Source: Streptomyces glaucescens (GTDB lineage Bacteria; Actinomycetota; Actinomycetes; Streptomycetales; Streptomycetaceae). Taken from it: 64,000 nt of DNA. Positions 24,338 to 31,491 of the stretch are shown here, in pieces (positions within the stretch are counted from its first letter, which is position 1; each line of letters begins with the position of its first letter). The DNA lies in contig NZ_CP009438.1 of NCBI RefSeq assembly GCF_000761215.1, forward strand, positions 6,862,501 through 6,926,500. The letters run 5' to 3'. The notes beneath the pieces were generated by a model. The model saw nothing but the letters and a program-made list of their open reading frames with translations, did no database searches and was not told the origin of the DNA. A program made the translations under genes and the position numbers.

Positions 24338-24991
24338 TCAGCCGGGTCTCTTCTCCCCGGCGGCGCGGACCCGGGCCACCGCCGCCGCCACCTCCCGCCG
24401 CAGCGGCTCCGCCAGCGGGTCGCCCTGGACGGCCGCCACCAGTCCGTCCGCGAGCCGGTGCAGCTTGGTGTTGGTGTGCTGGGAGACGGCGACCAGCACC
24501 TCCCAGGCGTCCTGCGGGCTCAGCCCGAACGACGCCATCAGCACTCCGCGCGCCAGGTCGATGGTGGGCCGGGTCCGCATGGCCCGGCGCAGCTGGACGA
24601 CCTCCAGGCCCGACTCCGGCCGGTCGCCGGTCCGCTCGGCGGCGGCCGGTGCGAACAGCGGCAGGGTGCCGGTCAGGGTGAGCAGCCGCTCGACGGCGGG
24701 GGAGACGGCCCGCAGGGTGACCGACTTGCCTTCGCCCAGCGCCTGCTCGCGGAGGGCCAGCAGGATGTTCAGGCTCGAGCAGTCGCAGAAGGCGACCTCG
24801 CTCAGATCCAGGTCGATGCCGTCGTCCGTGCCCGCGAGCGCGGTCCGCAGCGCGGCGCGCAGGTCCTCGCCGGCCTCCAGGCCCAGCTCGCCGGAGACGG
24901 TCACGCGTGCCCGGCCGCCGTCGGGGCGGGTGCGAACGGTCGGTCCCAGGCTCCCGACCGCCGACGGCGGGTGGTCCTCAGACTCCGGCAT
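24338..24991 (-). CDS. STAS-ANTAR fusion regulator
   Basis: A 217-residue protein. Residues about 20-115 form a STAS (anti-sigma antagonist-like) domain with LDLSEVAFCDCSSLNILLAL, where the usual phosphorylatable serine region is D-C-S-S. Residues about 130-190 form an ANTAR RNA-binding domain (LRRAMRTRPTIDLARGVLMASFGLSPQDAWEVL, cited in part as IDLARGVLMASFG). ANTAR domains bind paired hexanucleotide hairpins in nascent RNA and cause antitermination. It is divergent from the winged-helix gene and next to another ANTAR-containing protein, the SpoIIE phosphatase. The genes could form one signalling group. Confidence 0.87.
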   Translation of the reverse strand: MPESEDHPPSAVGSLGPTVRTRPDGGRARVTVSGELGLEAGEDLRAALRTALAGTDDGIDLDLSEVAFCDCSSLNILLALREQALGEGKSVTLRAVSPAVERLLTLTGTLPLFAPAAAERTGDRPESGLEVVQLRRAMRTRPTIDLARGVLMASFGLSPQDAWEVLVAVSQHTNTKLHRLADGLVAAVQGDPLAEPLRREVAAAVARVRAAGEKRPG

Positions 24992-25085
24992 GGCCGACTC
25001 TCCCTCGGATCTCTGCCTGCCCTCCGTTACAGGCTGAATCCCGCGACGATGTACGTCAAGCTATACATGAAATAGATTTCGCGTT

Positions 25086-25115
25086 TTGGTATACGGGAAC
25101 GGTCAGTCCTATGAT
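25086..25115 (+). promoter_or_regulatory. Candidate promoter giving a leaderless mRNA
   Basis: TTGGTA (25086-25091), an 18-bp spacer and TATGAT (25110-25115) lie so close to the ATG at 25122 that the predicted start site falls on the start codon. There is no ribosome-binding site. The region just upstream is AT-richer and holds ATGTA-10 nt-TACAT (25049-25068), a possible operator in the divergent gap. Confidence 0.55.
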
Positions 25116-25121
25116 GTCGGC

Positions 25122-25472
25122 ATGGGTGGAGTGCCTGAGCCGCATACTGGATGGACGTTCCTCACCAATCACGCACGAGTGCTGGCCGCCATCGCCGACG
25201 ACCACAACGCGCGGATCCGCGACATCGCCGCGCACTGCAGGCTGACGGAACGCGCCGTACAGAAGATCATCGCCGACCTGGAACAGGCCGGTTACCTCTC
25301 GCACAGCCGGGAGGGGCGCACGAACACGTACCGGATCGAGCCCGGCAAGGTGCTGCGGCACCCGGCCGAGGCGGGGCTGACGGTGGCGTCCCTGCTGTCC
25401 GTGCTCGCCCGGGACGAGGCTGGTCAGGGCCGGCCCGCGGAGACCGGGGAGACCGTGGGCGACCGCGGCTGA
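25122..25472 (+). CDS. Winged-helix (MarR/TrmB-like) transcriptional regulator
   Basis: A 116-residue protein read from the ATG at 25122. The DNA-binding domain covers most of it: TGWTFLTNHARVLAAIADDHNARIRD (in part, NHARVLAAIADD), IAAHCRLTERAVQKIIADLEQAG as the recognition helix region, and the wing YLSHSREGRTNTYRIEPG. This is the short winged-helix type often annotated as MarR or ArsR family in Streptomyces. There is no sensor domain beyond a 35-residue tail. The likely leaderless promoter is described separately. Confidence 0.82.
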   Translation: MGGVPEPHTGWTFLTNHARVLAAIADDHNARIRDIAAHCRLTERAVQKIIADLEQAGYLSHSREGRTNTYRIEPGKVLRHPAEAGLTVASLLSVLARDEAGQGRPAETGETVGDRG

Positions 25473-25583
25473 CCTCGCGCGGTGACCCGTCCGGCCCGGG
25501 CCGCTGCCGTGACACGGCGGAACCTGCGGGCGGCCGCCGTTCCACGGCCGGACCGACGGGCCGCTGCCGTTCTCGCCGCGCCC

Positions 25584-28019
25584 TCACGCCGTTCCGGGCA
25601 CGCGGTCACCCGCCCCGGCGCCGGACGCCGTCGCCGGAACCCGGATGTCGAGTACGCACACGTCGTCCCGCCGCTCACCCTCCAGCAGCGCCGCGAGCAG
25701 CGGTTCCAGGGAGCCGGGCTCGTCGCGGTGACGGGTCACGGCCGCGTCCGCCAGCCGTTCCAGACCGCGGTCGATGCCCTCTCCGGGGCGCTCCACGAGA
25801 CCGTCCGTGTACATCAGCAGCCGGTCCCCGGGCCGCAGCAGGCACTCCTCCTCCTCGAACACCGGCCGGTGGCTCGCCCCGAGCAGCACACCGCGCGGCC
25901 GGTCGAGGAACCGGGCCCGGCCGTCGCGCAGCAGCAGCGGCGGCGGGTGCCCGGCCTGCGCCCACACCAGCCGGCCCTCCCGGGCGTGGTAGCGGGCCAG
26001 TACCAGCGTCGCCGTGCCGTGCGAGTCCCGCGAGTGCAGCAGCAGCGTGTTCAGCCGGCCGAGGGCACCGGTCAGCGACGAGCCGGTGATCACCATGCCC
26101 TTGGCGGTGAACCGCAGCTGGGCCATCGTGGCGACGGCGCCGACACCGTGTCCCGCCACGTCACCCACCACGAACAGGGCGTCGTTGTCGGGGAGTTCGA
26201 TGGCGCTGAACCAGTCGCCGCCGACCTGCACCCCGGACTGGGCGGGCAGATAGGCCACTTCGACCCGAAGTCCGGCCAGGTGCAGCGGCTTGTCCGGCAG
26301 CGGCAGCAGCGCGTGCTGCAGCCGTCCGGCCAGCGCCCGCTCGGCGCGCAGCGCGCCGTGCTGGGTGAGCATCGCGCGCTCGCTGGCGACCAGCGCGAGT
26401 TCGGCCCGGCGCTGGGCGGTGAGGTCCTGGAGGAAGCCGTGCACCTCGACCGGCGTGCCCCGCGGGTCCGTGACCGCCTCAGCGACGAGCCGCAGGTGCC
26501 TGACCCCGTTCCCGGTGCTGATCCGGAACGGCGCGTCCGCGGGCAGGCCCGCCTCCAGCAGTCCGCCCAGCGCGCGGGACAGGGCCGGCACGTCCTCGGG
26601 CAGGGCCAGACCGGGCAGGTCGTCCAGCCGGAGCGGGCCGTGCCCGGGGTCCCGGCCGAGCACCGTGAAGACCTGCGCGGACCAGGTGACCTCCCGGGTG
26701 ACCAGGTTCCAGTTCGCCCAGCCCAGGTTGCCCAGCCGCTGCACGTCCGCCAGCCGGCGCTCCTGCCGGGCGGACGGGTCCGTGCGCGACCAGCGGACGA
26801 GCAGTCCGTCGCCCAGCCGGGTCACGCGCACCCGGGAGGCGGACAGCCCGGCGGCCCCGGCCGCCTCGTCCCGCTGCCCGTACGGCTCGCCCTCGTACGG
26901 CTCTCCGGTGGCGAGCGTGCGGGCGCAGCCCTCCCACAGCGCCTCCTCGGCGGCCCCCGGCCGGCACTCCAGGACGCGCAGGCCCACCGGCCGGCCGCCG
27001 TCGCACCCGAGGACGCCGGCCGTCTCGGGGCTCGCGGCGTCGATGCGGTAGTCCTCGACCTCGCCGGTCGGCGCGCGCAGCGCGGTCAGCAGTACGGCCG
27101 CGCCGGGCAGCGTGTCCAGCACCGCCTGGACGGCCTCGGCACCGCCGGCGGCCGGGGGTTCCGGACGGGCGTCGAACGCCCGCAGGCGGCCGGCGCACAG
27201 CCGGACGACGGCCCGCAGGTGTTCCCGGGTGCGCGGTGAGAACCGCCCCGGGCGCCGGCGCAGCACCCCGAGGGAGACCTCGGCGGTGTCACCGGTGACC
27301 ACGGGCAGCCAGGCACGCGACGGCCAGCGCTCCGGCGGGTCACCGATCAGCAGGGAGCGCGGCCCGCCCCGGTCCAGGTCCTCCAGCCAGCGGGGCTCCC
27401 CGGCACGCAGCGCGTCCAGCGGGGCGATCCCGGCCAGCGGCGGGACCCGGCGCCACTGCGCGGCGAGGGTGTCGTCGATCCCGGCGTGCCCGATCAGCTC
27501 CAGTCCGTCCTCGGGCAGCCGGGCGAAGAGCATCACCGCGTCGGCGCCCACGCCGGGGCCGAGGTGCTCCAGCAGGCAGCGGGCGAGTTCGCGCGGTGAC
27601 CGCACCCGCACGAGGGCCGCGCCGAGCAGTCCGAGCGCGGTGCCGTCGTCCTGGGGTGCGGCGGGGCCGCCGGTCCCGGAGAGGGGACGGCCGGAGGGGA
27701 CCGGGGGGACGGGAAGCGCCGAGGCGGCGGACGGCCGCGCCGGTGGAGCACCGGACAGGTCCCCGAGCGTGATCCAGCACTCCTCGATCAGTGTGCGACG
27801 GCCCGCCTCGGCCCGTGCCAGCAGTTCCTCGTGCGCGGCCTCGGCGGAGCAGCCGGTCAGCGCCATGAGTGCGCCCTTGGCGCGCTCCAGCACCGCAACG
27901 GTGGCGGCCCGGTCGCGCAGCCGGTCGCGTTCGGCCCGCTGCCTGGCGACGAACCCGAAGGGTCCGGGCGCGCCGGTCGCGATCTCCGACCGGGTGGGAC
28001 CCGCAGACTCGCTCGTCAC
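25584..28019 (-). CDS. ANTAR-GAF-PAS-SpoIIE phosphatase
   Basis: About 811 residues from the GTG at 28019; a GTG 6 codons upstream (28037) is equally possible, as neither has a strong ribosome-binding site. An ANTAR-like helix region (TVAVLERAKGALMALTG, about residues 40-90) is followed by a GAF domain (about 125-290). A degenerate PAS then a second PAS (NWNLVTREVTWSAQVFTVLG, about 440-540) come next. The C-terminal SpoIIE/PP2C domain shows VGGDWFSAIELP, GDVAGHGVGA, YTDGLVERPGE and RDDVCVLDI. There is no HATPase end. It should dephosphorylate a STAS-type antagonist in response to sensed signals. The STAS-ANTAR protein nearby is a possible partner (inference). Confidence 0.9.
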   Translation of the reverse strand: MTSESAGPTRSEIATGAPGPFGFVARQRAERDRLRDRAATVAVLERAKGALMALTGCSAEAAHEELLARAEAGRRTLIEECWITLGDLSGAPPARPSAASALPVPPVPSGRPLSGTGGPAAPQDDGTALGLLGAALVRVRSPRELARCLLEHLGPGVGADAVMLFARLPEDGLELIGHAGIDDTLAAQWRRVPPLAGIAPLDALRAGEPRWLEDLDRGGPRSLLIGDPPERWPSRAWLPVVTGDTAEVSLGVLRRRPGRFSPRTREHLRAVVRLCAGRLRAFDARPEPPAAGGAEAVQAVLDTLPGAAVLLTALRAPTGEVEDYRIDAASPETAGVLGCDGGRPVGLRVLECRPGAAEEALWEGCARTLATGEPYEGEPYGQRDEAAGAAGLSASRVRVTRLGDGLLVRWSRTDPSARQERRLADVQRLGNLGWANWNLVTREVTWSAQVFTVLGRDPGHGPLRLDDLPGLALPEDVPALSRALGGLLEAGLPADAPFRISTGNGVRHLRLVAEAVTDPRGTPVEVHGFLQDLTAQRRAELALVASERAMLTQHGALRAERALAGRLQHALLPLPDKPLHLAGLRVEVAYLPAQSGVQVGGDWFSAIELPDNDALFVVGDVAGHGVGAVATMAQLRFTAKGMVITGSSLTGALGRLNTLLLHSRDSHGTATLVLARYHAREGRLVWAQAGHPPPLLLRDGRARFLDRPRGVLLGASHRPVFEEEECLLRPGDRLLMYTDGLVERPGEGIDRGLERLADAAVTRHRDEPGSLEPLLAALLEGERRDDVCVLDIRVPATASGAGAGDRVPGTA

Positions 28020-28101
28020 GCGTCGAGCATGGCACACCGCGCGGGCGGCGGGACCCGGCGGTCACGAAGGCGTTACGGGCGCGAGGTCACGGCGGGCCCG
28101 C

Positions 28102-28476
28102 TCAGCGGCCGGCGGTGTGGCCGGCCAGGGCCTGGCTGACGGCGCGCACGCTGCGGGCGATGTGCTGGAGCTGGAGCACCTCGGCGGCGTACAGCTTGAT
28201 CGTGTGCTCGATGACCGACTCGGGCATGCCGAGGCGGGGCAGATCGGCGCGGGCGGTCTGCAGGGCGGTGCGGGCGACGCGGATCTCCTGCTCGACCTGG
28301 AGCTGGGCGTGCCGGGCGAGCAGCACGGGGTGGCGGATCAGGGCCGGGTAGCTGGCGTACCGCGACGGCACCAGCTCGCGCAGCCACTTGGCCGCCGAGC
28401 GCTCCCAGTCGTAGCTGCCGGGCGTCTTGACCTGGCACGGCCAGTCCGGGCTGATGCGCGTGGTCGTCAGGGTCAT
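28102..28476 (-). CDS. Helical hypothetical protein (124 aa)
   Basis: The start ATG at 28476 has GGAAG 8 bases upstream. The product is mostly helical: DWERSAAKWLRELVPSRYA, HAQLQVEQEIRVARTALQTAR and IKLYAAEVLQLQHIARSVR. It has no catalytic motif and no membrane segment. It was not recognised as a named family. The promoter appears to lie about 190 bp upstream, giving an unusually long leader. It is followed by the SpoIIE phosphatase gene 82 bp downstream in the same orientation. Confidence 0.7.
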   Translation of the reverse strand: MTLTTTRISPDWPCQVKTPGSYDWERSAAKWLRELVPSRYASYPALIRHPVLLARHAQLQVEQEIRVARTALQTARADLPRLGMPESVIEHTIKLYAAEVLQLQHIARSVRAVSQALAGHTAGR

Positions 28477-28778
28477 GTGCATCGCTTCCAATGTGCTGCG
28501 TCGCTGGGGGAGGGACGACGGACGCGGCGGGCCCCCGGCCTAGGGGATGACCGGGGGGCCGCCGCCGTGGGCGCGCGCGGTGCGACGCCCGGCCGGACGC
28601 CCGGGGCCGTCGTGGGTGGTACGGCGGCTTCGGGAGTTTCTGGTGGTGCGGGATCCGCGAGCAGTATTTATATATGCCGTCGCCTTTGCAAGACGTATGA
28701 AAACATTCATGCGCGCTTTCGGCGCAAGCGTCCCGCTGTGTCGTGGTTCGGCAGGGGGTCGGCTTTACCGGGGGGCGT
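28477..28778. other. 302-bp intergenic stretch with AT-rich promoter island
   Basis: It contains the promoter-like elements at 28663-28713 and about 180 bp of GC-rich leader before the 28476 start. The leader has no obvious ribosome-binding frame of its own, and an arginine-rich open frame on the plus strand is not convincing. Confidence 0.5.
28663..28713 (-). promoter_or_regulatory. Candidate promoter with upstream inverted repeat
   Basis: On the minus strand, TTGCAA (28691-28686), a 17-bp spacer and AATACT (28668-28663) form a -35/-10 pair in the most AT-rich stretch of the region. Immediately upstream, CGTATGAA-AACA-TTCATGCG (28694-28713) is an inverted repeat with one mismatch, a candidate activator or repressor site. 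The expected mRNA has a leader of about 180 nt. Confidence 0.5.
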
Positions 28779-29696
28779 TCAGTCCCGCAGGAAGAACTGG
28801 TGCTGGTCGGAGATCTGCTCGTACGACTCCAGCCGGGCCTGGGTCCGCTCCGGGTCCGCGTCGGTCATCGCCTGGAGGAGGGCGGCGGCCATCACACCGG
28901 GCGCGGCGTAGGAGTCGAAGACCAGCCGGGAACCGGTGCCCGTGGCGAAGGTGACGTCGGCCTCGTCGGCCACCGGCCCCAGCGCGAGATCCGTGATCAG
29001 CGCGACGCGCAGCCCCGCGCCGCGCGCCACCCGCACCGCGGTCAGCGTCTCCTGCGCGTGCCGCGGCAGCGAGAACGCCAGCACCCAGGTGCCGCCCGCC
29101 TCCCGGGACTGGAGCAGCGCGTCGTAGGCGACGGTGCCGCCCAGCGTCACCAGCCGCACGTCCGGGTGGATCCGGCGGGCGGCGTACGCGAAGTACTCGG
29201 CCAGCGAGGCGGAGATGCGCAGCCCCAGCACGGTCAGCGGGGTCGACGCGGACAGCTCGCGGCCCACCGCGATCACCCGGTCCGGGTCGGCGAAGTCACG
29301 CCGCAGGTTCTCCAGGTTCTCGATCTCGGCGTCCACCGCCGCCTGCAGCTCGTTGGCGCGGTCCTCCTCCGCCGGCCCGCCGGCCAGGGTGCCGAGCGCG
29401 ATCGCCTGGAGCTTCTCGCGCAGCGCCGGGTAGCCGCTGAACCCGACGGCCGCGGCGAACCGGGTCACCGACGGCTGGCTCACCCCCACCCGCTCCGCGA
29501 GATCGGTGATCGACAGGAACGCCGCCTCGGTGATGTGCTCGATCAGGTACTGGGCGATGCGCCGCTGCCCCGGCGACAGCCGAGGCTGGTCGAAAAGCAC
29601 CCGGAGCTGGGAAGTCGGGGCGGCCTCCACCTCCGGTGCGGTCTTCCCCGAGGTGATCGCGGATGCCTGTGCGCGTGCCTGCTGCGGCGATGGCAC
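28779..29696 (-). CDS. MurR/RpiR-family transcriptional regulator with SIS domain
   Basis: A 305-residue protein. The GTG at 29696 is preceded by GGAGG 7 bases upstream and is preferred to a start 8 codons earlier. The N-terminal HTH_6 (RRIAQYLIEHITEAAFLS, DLAERVGVSQPSVTRFA) covers about residues 40-105. A SIS phosphosugar-binding fold follows (STPLTVLGLRISASLAEYF, AFSLPRHAQETLTAV). Such regulators sense sugar phosphates. The adjacent kinase, beta-phosphoglucomutase-like enzyme and GH65 phosphorylase would make or use hexose phosphates, so this is a plausible local regulator. Confidence 0.92.
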   Translation of the reverse strand: MPSPQQARAQASAITSGKTAPEVEAAPTSQLRVLFDQPRLSPGQRRIAQYLIEHITEAAFLSITDLAERVGVSQPSVTRFAAAVGFSGYPALREKLQAIALGTLAGGPAEEDRANELQAAVDAEIENLENLRRDFADPDRVIAVGRELSASTPLTVLGLRISASLAEYFAYAARRIHPDVRLVTLGGTVAYDALLQSREAGGTWVLAFSLPRHAQETLTAVRVARGAGLRVALITDLALGPVADEADVTFATGTGSRLVFDSYAAPGVMAAALLQAMTDADPERTQARLESYEQISDQHQFFLRD

Positions 29697-29884
29697 CGGT
29701 GCGCCTCCTTTGCTTCCCACGGAGTTTCAACATAACCCACGCACCGCGTTCACCAGGGCCGCCCGCACGGCCCCCACCTGCGGCGGACGGTGCGCGGGGG
29801 GCACCCGCGCCCCGGCCGCCCCGGCCGCGGGGCGGAACACCGCCGCCCGGACGCCGGCGCTCGCCGAGGAGCCCGGCGCGTGCG

Positions 29885-30535
29885 CTATCCGGCGAGGTCC
29901 GCGACCGCCACCACCAGGTCCGCGCGGCCCCGGGTCGCGGCGACCAGTTCGGCGTTGCGCTGGTCGGTGCGCCGCACCCAGGCCACCGCCTCCGCGTGCG
30001 CCTTGCCGAACGCCTCGTGCCGGGCGACGAGCCGGCGCACCCGCTCGGCCTCGTCGAGTTCGCAGAACCAGACCTCGTCGAGCTGGGGCCGCACCCGCGC
30101 CCACGCGCCCGTGTCCAGCAGCAGGTAGTTCCCCTCCGTCACGACCAGGCGGGCCGTCGGCTCCACCGGCACCGCACCGGCGAGCGGCTGTTCGAGGACG
30201 CGCTCGAACCCCGGTGCGTACACGGTGTCCTCGCCGTCGGCCTCCTCGCGCAGCCGGCGCAGCAGGGCCGCGTACCCGGCCGCGTCGAAGGTGTCCGGGG
30301 CGCCCTTGCGGTCGCGGCGCCCGAGGCGTTCCAGCTCCGCGTCGGCGAGGTGGAAGCCGTCCATGGGCACATGGGCGACCCACGGGTCCCCGGTGCCGTT
30401 CAGCTCGCGCACCAGGCGCTCGGCCAGCGTCGTCTTGCCCGCGCCGGGCGCCCCGGCGACGCCGAGCAGGGCCCGCCGCCCCTCCGCGGCGAGGGCGCGG
30501 GCACGGATGAGGAGGTCGTCGAAGGTCAGCGGCAC
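29885..30535 (-). CDS. P-loop nucleoside/sugar kinase family protein (uridine-kinase/PanK fold)
   Basis: A 216-residue protein from the GTG at 30535; the longer frame upstream is proline-rich and rejected. Walker A GVAGAPGAGKTTLAERL lies near residue 30, HVPMDGFHLADAEL carries the acidic catalytic residue, then DTFDAAGYAALLRRL and VVTEGNYLLLD. This matches the nucleoside/nucleotide kinase family (YggC-like), whose substrates are probably sugars or nucleosides. It is divergent from the beta-phosphoglucomutase-like gene and downstream of RpiR, suggesting a role in phosphorylating an imported sugar. Confidence 0.85.
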   Translation of the reverse strand: MPLTFDDLLIRARALAAEGRRALLGVAGAPGAGKTTLAERLVRELNGTGDPWVAHVPMDGFHLADAELERLGRRDRKGAPDTFDAAGYAALLRRLREEADGEDTVYAPGFERVLEQPLAGAVPVEPTARLVVTEGNYLLLDTGAWARVRPQLDEVWFCELDEAERVRRLVARHEAFGKAHAEAVAWVRRTDQRNAELVAATRGRADLVVAVADLAG

Positions 30536-30735
30536 GCCACAGAGTCTGTCACCGCCTCCGGGGTGCGGTGCCACCGCGGGCGTGGACGGGGGTGCGCCCG
30601 GGGGTCCGCGGGGCGGGCCGCCGGGGCCGGGCGCCCCGGCGACGACGGGGCGGCACACAGCCGAACGTGGCACAGTCCGCGTCTTGTGGCGCGCGCCACC
30701 GGCTGCTCGGCCGGATGCGGGGAACCGTGTTCGGT

Positions 30736-31491
30736 ATGACGGAGTTGACACTGACGCGACTCGGGCTCCCCGCGGCCGTCCAGGCATGCCTCTTCGACCT
30801 CGACGGCGTCGTCACGCGGACGGCCGTGGTGCACGCGGCCGCCTGGAAGGACACCTTCGACGCGTTCCTGCGACAACGCGAGGGCGAGGGGTACCGGCCG
30901 TTCGACGCCGTCACCGACTACGACGAGTACGTGGACGGACGCCCCCGCGCCGACGGCGTGCGCACCTTCCTCGCCTCCCGGGGCGTCCGGCTGCCCGAGG
31001 GCGGTCCCGGCGACCCGCCGGACGCCGGGACGGTGCACGGCCTCGGGAACCGCAAGAACGAGCTGCTGCTCGAGCGGATCCGCACCGACGGGGTCGAGGC
31101 GTACGACAGCACCCTGCGGTACCTGCGGACCGTCCGCGCGCACGGCCTGCGCACCGCGATCGTCTCCTCCAGCGCCAACTGCCGGGACGTCCTGCGCGCG
31201 ATCGACGCCGAAGACCTGTTCGACGTGCGCATCGACGGGGTGGTGGCCGCGGAGCGCGGGCTGCCCGGCAAACCGCGTCCCGACACCTTCCTGGCCGCCG
31301 CCCGGGACCTCGGCGTGGAGGCGAAGCAGGCGGCCGTGTTCGAGGACGCGCTGGCCGGCATGGACGCGGGCCGCGCCGGCGGTTTCGGCTACGTCGTCGG
31401 CGTCGACCGCACCGGCCAGACCGAGGCGCTGTACGCGCACGGCGCGGACGTCGTGGTGCGGGACCTCGCGGAACTGGGGGACACCGAGTGA
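30736..31491 (+). CDS. HAD-superfamily hydrolase, beta-phosphoglucomutase-like
   Basis: A 251-residue HAD-IA protein. The nucleophile motif CLFDLDGVVTRTAVVH (DxD), the cap region beginning AAAWKDTFDAFL, IVSSSANCRDVL (motif II), KPRPDTFLAAA (motif III lysine) and VFEDALAGMDAGRAG (motif IV) are in order. The sequence around GLGNRKNELLL is typical of beta-phosphoglucomutase-like enzymes fused or linked to GH65 phosphorylases. Its stop overlaps the GH65 start (GTGA). It would convert beta-glucose 1-phosphate released by the phosphorylase to glucose 6-phosphate. Start ATG 30736; a GTG at 30727 is possible. Confidence 0.9.
   Translation: MTELTLTRLGLPAAVQACLFDLDGVVTRTAVVHAAAWKDTFDAFLRQREGEGYRPFDAVTDYDEYVDGRPRADGVRTFLASRGVRLPEGGPGDPPDAGTVHGLGNRKNELLLERIRTDGVEAYDSTLRYLRTVRAHGLRTAIVSSSANCRDVLRAIDAEDLFDVRIDGVVAAERGLPGKPRPDTFLAAARDLGVEAKQAAVFEDALAGMDAGRAGGFGYVVGVDRTGQTEALYAHGADVVVRDLAELGDTE

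Noticed and set aside
28547..28954. A 135-codon plus-strand frame across the AT-rich island
   Set aside because: Composition is Arg/Gly/Pro-rich at both ends, no ribosome-binding site, and it overlaps the RpiR gene antisense; the AT-rich core is better explained as a promoter.
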